Source: Eubacterium sp. 1001713B170207_170306_E7 (GTDB lineage: Bacteria; Bacillota; Clostridia; Eubacteriales; Eubacteriaceae). From it: a stretch of 64,000 nt of DNA. Under the pieces are notes generated by a model. The model ran no database searches. It was not told the origin of the DNA and saw only the letters and a list, made by a program, of their open reading frames with translations. The stretch is from NCBI RefSeq assembly GCF_015547515.1, contig NZ_JADMVE010000004.1, positions 372,001 through 436,000 on the forward strand. The letters are read 5' to 3'. Of this stretch, positions 59,413-64,000 are shown in pieces; within the stretch, counting starts at the first letter, position 1, and every line of letters begins with the position of its first letter. Both the position numbers and the translations under genes were made by a program.

Positions 59413-59860
59413 TTTTGCCTCCGTTACATCGCAAGTTCTAGTGGATCACTGCAACTTATATACCTTTTTAGATAAAATCTAAACATCTAATCAGGCCGCC
59501 TGCAGACCACCAGATCACTTTTCAGATTACGCCTGCCATAAATATGAAAAAGCAGTTCTCGCTCAATACCGATTGAAAGCTTCTGGTCACTGGCATCATA
59601 ATAATCAATGCTGGTGCATCTTGACAAACTGACTCATAGATAAAAACAAAATTTTTAATACAGCTTCTTTATTTTAGTAATATTTTCTTTTTTACGTAAA
59701 ATAGACAAATTATTTTACACTTTTCTTCAAAACATAGCCTACTCGGAAGACATAAACTGTATATTTTTTTGTCACTGACAATTACCTTTACGCTTTTTAT
59801 TCTTTTTACGCTTGGCAACGCTTTAAAACAGACTAAATACTCCAAATTTTCATATTATTT
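59413..59860 (+). promoter_or_regulatory. long intergenic region with candidate activator sites for the second mttB operon
   Basis: About 450 nt without a gene. GTAAAATA (59696-59703), 7-nt spacer, TATTTTAC (59711-59718) form a palindrome 143 nt before the sigma-54 promoter, the same layout and distance as the TTTTACA-N7-TGTAAAA site before the first sigma-54 operon. The left third (59413-59640) belongs to the DJ-1 gene control region and shows nothing clear. Confidence 0.5.
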
Positions 59861-59877
59861 TTGGCATATTCCTTGCT
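59861..59877 (+). promoter_or_regulatory. sigma-54 (-24/-12) promoter of the second mttB-MFS operon
   Basis: TTGGCA (59861-59866), six nucleotides, TTGCT (59873-59877): same sequence at both boxes as the promoter at 23284 and correct spacing. It lies 54 nt before the mttB start codon. Confidence 0.9.
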
Positions 59878-59930
59878 TTATATAAACATAAAGTAAATGG
59901 CGCCATACAAAATTATTGAGGAGAATATCG

Positions 59931-61364
59931 ATGAAAGCATACGAAAAATATATTTCTAAGGCAGATATTGAAAAAATACACGCGCATACGCTCACTATTT
60001 TAAAAAAGGTAGGCGTAAAATTTGAACACGAAGAGGCTTTATCTGTTTTTAAAGCGCATGGAGCAAGAATTGAAGGTGACAAGGTTTATATCGAAGAAAA
60101 AATGCTTGAGGAAGCTTTAAAAACCGTACCAAAGAAGTTTACAATCTATTCGTCAAAGGGCGACGTTCGCATCGGCGGCCACAGTTATGTAAAGCTTCCG
60201 GTGTCCGGTTCTGCTTATTTACAGGATGGCAACCGAATAAGAACTTTTACAAACAAAGATATTATTGACTGGGTTAAGCTTTCGGATACAAGTCCTGTTC
60301 TAGATTGTGTGATGACGAATCCCTGTTTTACCTCCAAAAAATTTACACAAAATGAGACTGAGCTTGGGTTTTTGGCTTTACTTTTAAAATATGCCAATAA
60401 GCCAGTCCCTTTTGCAAACCCAAATACCGCGACGGTTGCAAAAGGCCGGCTCCGCGAGGCCTACAGAAGAGGAATCCGCCTTGTTCAGGATTATGAAGGT
60501 ATTTACGACAAGGTTGTCGGCTCACACGGCTTTAACCCTATTACACCTCTGTGCTATGACCATGATCCGCTTGAAAGGATGTTTGCAGTCTGTGAGGAAA
60601 GACAGGGCGTTTGGTTTGCCACCTGCGCGATGCCTGTGCTCACCGCCCCATTTTCTGTCATCAGTCTGCTGACCGTGGCCAATGCCGAGCTTCTCGCTGG
60701 TATTGTTTTATCTCAATTAATTCAGCCTGGCACACCCATTATATATGCCAATGTTTCAGGTTCAACGGATTTGCGTTCTGTACAGCTTTGTATGGGAAAT
60801 CCCGAAGCTGCGCTTATTTTTTACGCCACTGCCGGCATCGCAGACTATTATGGTATCCCTTTCAGAACCGGAGGCGCTTTTAGCGACGCAAAGGAACTGG
60901 ATTATCAGGCAGGTATGGAAGCCATGTTATCCATTCGGACAACTTCTGAGGTAAAACCAGATATGGTTTTTCACGCTTTGGGCACAATGGGGACATACAA
61001 TGTTACTTGCTTTGAAAAATTTATTCTGGACGAGGAAATTTATAATTTCACTGAACGTCTCAATTCTGGTATTGATGCCTCAGAAGAAAAATTCTGTATG
61101 GACATTGTCGAAAAAACAGGGTCTCGCGGCAATTTTCTTACCGGGCGCACCCCCAAAATGTTTCGTGAAGAATTCTACGTTACAAAATATCTGAACAAAC
61201 TCGATCCTAATGAATGGCAAAATCACGGCTCACTTTCTCTGAAAGAAAAAATGCAGGGAGAAGTGAAAAAACGTATTGATTCCTTCAAACCTACGCCTGT
61301 CACAAAAGAACAGGAAAAACTGTTAAATCAATATATTCCGATCGAATATCGTAATGGATTATAA
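59931..61364 (+). CDS. MttB-superfamily (non-pyrrolysine) methyltransferase 4
   Basis: 477 residues from ATG 59931 (GAGGAG 8 nt upstream; the ORF extends to 59916 without RBS). It carries the same signature set as the 23350 and 26081 genes: PLCYDHDPLERMF, TCAMPVLTAPFS, GTPIIYANVSGSTDLR, GGAFSDAKELDYQAGMEAM. No in-frame amber codon. It belongs to the quaternary-amine demethylating group; the substrate is unknown. It heads a sigma-54-dependent operon with an MFS transporter. Confidence 0.92.
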   Translation: MKAYEKYISKADIEKIHAHTLTILKKVGVKFEHEEALSVFKAHGARIEGDKVYIEEKMLEEALKTVPKKFTIYSSKGDVRIGGHSYVKLPVSGSAYLQDGNRIRTFTNKDIIDWVKLSDTSPVLDCVMTNPCFTSKKFTQNETELGFLALLLKYANKPVPFANPNTATVAKGRLREAYRRGIRLVQDYEGIYDKVVGSHGFNPITPLCYDHDPLERMFAVCEERQGVWFATCAMPVLTAPFSVISLLTVANAELLAGIVLSQLIQPGTPIIYANVSGSTDLRSVQLCMGNPEAALIFYATAGIADYYGIPFRTGGAFSDAKELDYQAGMEAMLSIRTTSEVKPDMVFHALGTMGTYNVTCFEKFILDEEIYNFTERLNSGIDASEEKFCMDIVEKTGSRGNFLTGRTPKMFREEFYVTKYLNKLDPNEWQNHGSLSLKEKMQGEVKKRIDSFKPTPVTKEQEKLLNQYIPIEYRNGL

Positions 61365-61423
61365 AATATATTTTGCCGCAGAGACTGATGTCTGTTCTCT
61401 GCGGCTGCATTAAGGAGTTTATC

Positions 61424-62665
61424 ATGTCTAAGATAAAACGTAACTTTTTAGTCGGATTAATCAGTATAATGGTCGGGCTAATCTATTTTATTCCCTATAT
61501 TCGCTTTTCTTTTTATGATCAGTTTGTCACTGCTTTTCAGCTGACAAACTTTGAGTTTGGTAATTTAGGATCAATCTATGGGCTGGTTTCACTTTTCTGT
61601 TACCCGATCGGCGGCGTCCTGGCTGATAAATTCAGCTCTCGTGTAATGCTGGCGGCTTCCTTCTTTGCCAGTATGGCTCTGACTTTCTGGGAAGCTTCAT
61701 TTCCTGATTATACTTCCCTGGTCATTATCAGCGCACTCTTTGCAGTTTTTAACGCCGGTACCATGTGGGCCGCTTATATTAAACTGCTGCGAAGCCTAGG
61801 AAATGAGAACGAACAGGGTAAAATCTTTGGAACAAGCGAGGCTTTACGCGGCATTATCAGTGCCATTGTCGGCTTTATCTTTCTGGGACTGCTGAGCCTT
61901 TTTACCAGCCAAATCTCAGGTATGCGTATGATTTTGCTATCATTTGGCGTTATCTATGGCCTTTTCGGTGTTTTAAGCATCATCTTTCTTCCAAAAACCG
62001 AAAAAAAGCAGAACGAATTGTCAACGGATACTGAGGACGCTGCGAAGGAATCCAGTATACTCTGTAAAATCAGCAGAGTGCTCAAACTTCCTGGAACCTG
62101 GCTGCTCTCCATTTTCATGTTCAGCTGCTATTGTGTCATCATGTCTGGTGTAAACTATCTGGGAACATATGCCACCCAAATTTTAGGAATTTCTGAGGAA
62201 CTTTCGGCGGGACTCGCTATTTTCAGAAACTATATTGTCGTGGTGCTGGCCGGTATACTTGGCGGTATTTTAGCTGATAAAGCAAAATCAAAATTGATTT
62301 TTATTATTTACCTGTTCTGTGGAATCGTAATCTGCTCTGGACTCAGTCCTTTCCTGACATCTGTGGTAATACTTTCTATTGCCGTCTCAATGATATTAGC
62401 CTTTTTATACTATAGTGTAAAATCCATATACTTTTCAGTTATGGGTGAAGGTGGAATTCCACTGGAATTAACCGGCATCGCAACAGGTATTATATCCTTT
62501 ATTGCGTTTATTCCTGACGCATTCATGACTTCGCTCATGGGCTCCTGGATTGACGCCGACCCAGTCAGCGGCTTTAACAAAATATTTATATGGATGGTTG
62601 CCTGGTCCATTATTGCCGCTGTATTTGCCTTTATTATTTATCGAAAAGGAAGAAAAAACAGTTGA
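61424..62665 (+). CDS. MFS transporter (paired with MttB), second copy
   Basis: 413 residues from ATG 61424 (AAGGAG before it; an upstream in-frame start at 61373 has no RBS). Twelve helices; MFS loop motifs GGVLADKFSSR and GGILADKAKSK. Paralogue of the transporter at 24795, with the same order mttB then MFS. Likely moves the MttB substrate or its product. Confidence 0.88.
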   Translation: MSKIKRNFLVGLISIMVGLIYFIPYIRFSFYDQFVTAFQLTNFEFGNLGSIYGLVSLFCYPIGGVLADKFSSRVMLAASFFASMALTFWEASFPDYTSLVIISALFAVFNAGTMWAAYIKLLRSLGNENEQGKIFGTSEALRGIISAIVGFIFLGLLSLFTSQISGMRMILLSFGVIYGLFGVLSIIFLPKTEKKQNELSTDTEDAAKESSILCKISRVLKLPGTWLLSIFMFSCYCVIMSGVNYLGTYATQILGISEELSAGLAIFRNYIVVVLAGILGGILADKAKSKLIFIIYLFCGIVICSGLSPFLTSVVILSIAVSMILAFLYYSVKSIYFSVMGEGGIPLELTGIATGIISFIAFIPDAFMTSLMGSWIDADPVSGFNKIFIWMVAWSIIAAVFAFIIYRKGRKNS

Positions 62666-62674
62666 GCATTACAA

Positions 62675-62705
62675 AAAGGCTCTCTAAAAAATTTAGAGAG
62701 CCTTT
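62675..62705. terminator. bidirectional terminator between MFS and activator genes
   Basis: AAAGGCTCTCTAAA (62675-62688) and TTTAGAGAGCCTTT (62692-62705), 3-nt loop; includes the stop codon of the activator gene. Confidence 0.85.
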
Positions 62706-64000
62706 AGTTCATATTTGTTGATTTTATGATGCAGTGACTGCCTGGTTATATTAAGCGTCTCTGCCGTTCTTGTAATATTGAAGTTATTTTTTACTAATGC
62801 CGCTTCGATCAAATCTTTTTCATATTGATCCAATGTATTTTTCAAGTCCATATTTTCATGTATAACCATTTTTCCAGAAAAATGGTAACTACTTTCAAAC
62901 GATTGTATATATTCAGGCAAATGTTCCTCATCCAAAACCAGATCATTGTTTTTCATCATACAAATACTCTGATGCAGCACGTGTCTGAGTTCTCTTACAT
63001 TACCCGGCCAGGAGTACTCTGAAAACTTTTTTCCCACTTCTGGTGAAATACTTGTCACCTTTTTACCCAACACTGGTCCCAGTGTTTCCAGAAAAAAGGC
63101 CGTTAGTATTTTTATATCCTGTACTCGTTCTCTTAAAGCTGGAAGATTAATATCAAAGACTGCCAAGCGATAGTATAAATCCGCTCTTAATTTAGCCTCC
63201 TGAATTAATTTTTGTGGCTCCCTGTTGACTGCGCTAATAATTCGCACGCTGCAGCTTCTCTCCTCTGTTTCGCCGACTCTCCGGTATTTACCAGTTTCCA
63301 GAACACGCAAAAATTTAGACTGCATTCGTATATCCATCGAATTGAGCTCATCTAAGAACAAGGTGCTGCCTTCCGCTTCATACAAGAGGCCCTTTGTATC
63401 CAAAGCCCCTGTAAAAGAGCCTTTACGCGTGCCAAAAAGAGTGGACTCCAGTAAATTTTCCGGAATGGCGGCACAGTTTACTGCTACAAAATTTTTCTTG
63501 TAATACACACTGGCGTTATGAATACTCTGCGCAAACAGCTCTTTTCCAGTCCCGGTTTTACCATATATCAGAATAGGTTCCAATGTTTTCGATGCAATTT
63601 TTGCCTGTTCGATACACTTTTTTATTTTTGGGCTTTCTCCAACAATACTTTCAAAAACATATTTTGTACCATTGTGATATTCAAAATCTTCACTGCTTTT
63701 CAGCTCGATCTTTTGTTTGTTTATGACTGAAACCATATTTAAATAATCAGAAATTTCCCTGTACACACACAACACCAGACGAAGTTTTTGCTCTTGGTCA
63801 AATAAAGGATAGGTGCTGCAAACCGACGTTATTTTCTGATGATGATTCGTCTCATAAACATTGATTACATTTTTAAGCGATTTTCCTGTTCTCAGTGTTT
63901 CCATAATAAGAGATTTCGACTTCTCCTCTTTTCGCGTCTTTGCTTTATGGTACAAATCATTTGGTTTTTTACCAAGAACCTCCCCGTGGTCATAACCTTC
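62693..64000 (-). CDS. PAS-containing sigma-54-dependent activator (partial, 5' end outside window)
   Basis: The frame stays open to the right edge: the 15 codons before 63955 continue the PAS domain (EGYDHGEVLGKKPND, matching EGYKRKDVLGEDLNS in the 21652 paralogue). So this is not a 420-residue gene but one cut by the window. Domains: PAS, AAA+ (Walker A YGKTGTGKE; sigma-54 loop GSFTGA instead of GAFTGA; Walker B TLFLDELNSMD), Fis-type HTH (NFNITRTAETLNITRQSLHH). Convergent to the mttB-MFS operon, which it probably controls from the sigma-54 promoter at 59861. Confidence 0.92.
   Translation of the reverse strand, partial: EGYDHGEVLGKKPNDLYHKAKTRKEEKSKSLIMETLRTGKSLKNVINVYETNHHQKITSVCSTYPLFDQEQKLRLVLCVYREISDYLNMVSVINKQKIELKSSEDFEYHNGTKYVFESIVGESPKIKKCIEQAKIASKTLEPILIYGKTGTGKELFAQSIHNASVYYKKNFVAVNCAAIPENLLESTLFGTRKGSFTGALDTKGLLYEAEGSTLFLDELNSMDIRMQSKFLRVLETGKYRRVGETEERSCSVRIISAVNREPQKLIQEAKLRADLYYRLAVFDINLPALRERVQDIKILTAFFLETLGPVLGKKVTSISPEVGKKFSEYSWPGNVRELRHVLHQSICMMKNNDLVLDEEHLPEYIQSFESSYHFSGKMVIHENMDLKNTLDQYEKDLIEAALVKNNFNITRTAETLNITRQSLHHKINKYELKAL

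Overview
The window looks like chromosome of an anaerobic, acetogenic Firmicute of the Eubacterium limosum/callanderi type. This is inferred from four MttB-superfamily methyltransferases without an amber codon, a MtqC/MttC-like corrinoid protein, a redox repressor Rex, a CIRCE-controlled groESL and Firmicute-style GGAGG ribosome binding sites. I see no rRNA, tRNA or CRISPR array.

Layout. 1-3.4 kb: a small accessory island on the minus strand, with DUF2922 (cut by the edge), DUF1659, a sigma-70-family factor, a phage-type replisome organiser, an antirepressor and four TTATCCACA DnaA boxes. 3.4-9.3 kb: a minus-strand RiPP operon. In transcription order it holds a 37-residue precursor peptide missed by length-limited ORF calling, an HPr-kinase-like protein, a PqqD-type carrier, a radical SAM/SPASM enzyme, an S24/S26 peptidase, an ABC exporter and a nucleotidyltransferase-fold protein. 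9.3-19.6 kb: a 3,413-residue secreted beta-helix surface protein ending only 29 nt before the precursor start. 19.8-21.4 kb: a tyrosine recombinase flanked by a perfect 24-bp inverted repeat, each copy built like a recombinase core site. This suggests an invertible segment just upstream of the surface-protein/RiPP transcription unit.

21.6-29.2 kb: a sigma-54 activator, a textbook -24/-12 promoter, then mttB-MFS-mttB-BCCT transporter. 29.2-36.2 kb: a second methylamine-type locus with two GntR/UTRA regulators, a corrinoid protein, three EamA transporters and a more divergent MttB. 59.4-64 kb: a second sigma-54 set (promoter, mttB, MFS, convergent activator cut by the right edge). Together these suggest import and demethylation of quaternary amines, with methyl groups passed through a corrinoid protein to C1 metabolism. 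The methyl-corrinoid:THF methyltransferase and the corrinoid reactivator are not in the window.

The 36-59 kb middle is mostly housekeeping or regulatory: a fused MNT-HEPN protein, a VTC/DUF4956/Cthe_2159-like operon, a PAS-GGDEF-EAL protein, Rex, DUF1538 transporter pair plus P-II, an ABC-F protein, a cysteine-less ArsD-like protein, glutamate dehydrogenase, two surface proteins, a histidine kinase/response regulator pair, GroEL/ES, a SAM methyltransferase and a DJ-1/PfpI protein. A near-identical 29-nt palindrome recurs at three distant intergenic sites, where it acts as or within a terminator.
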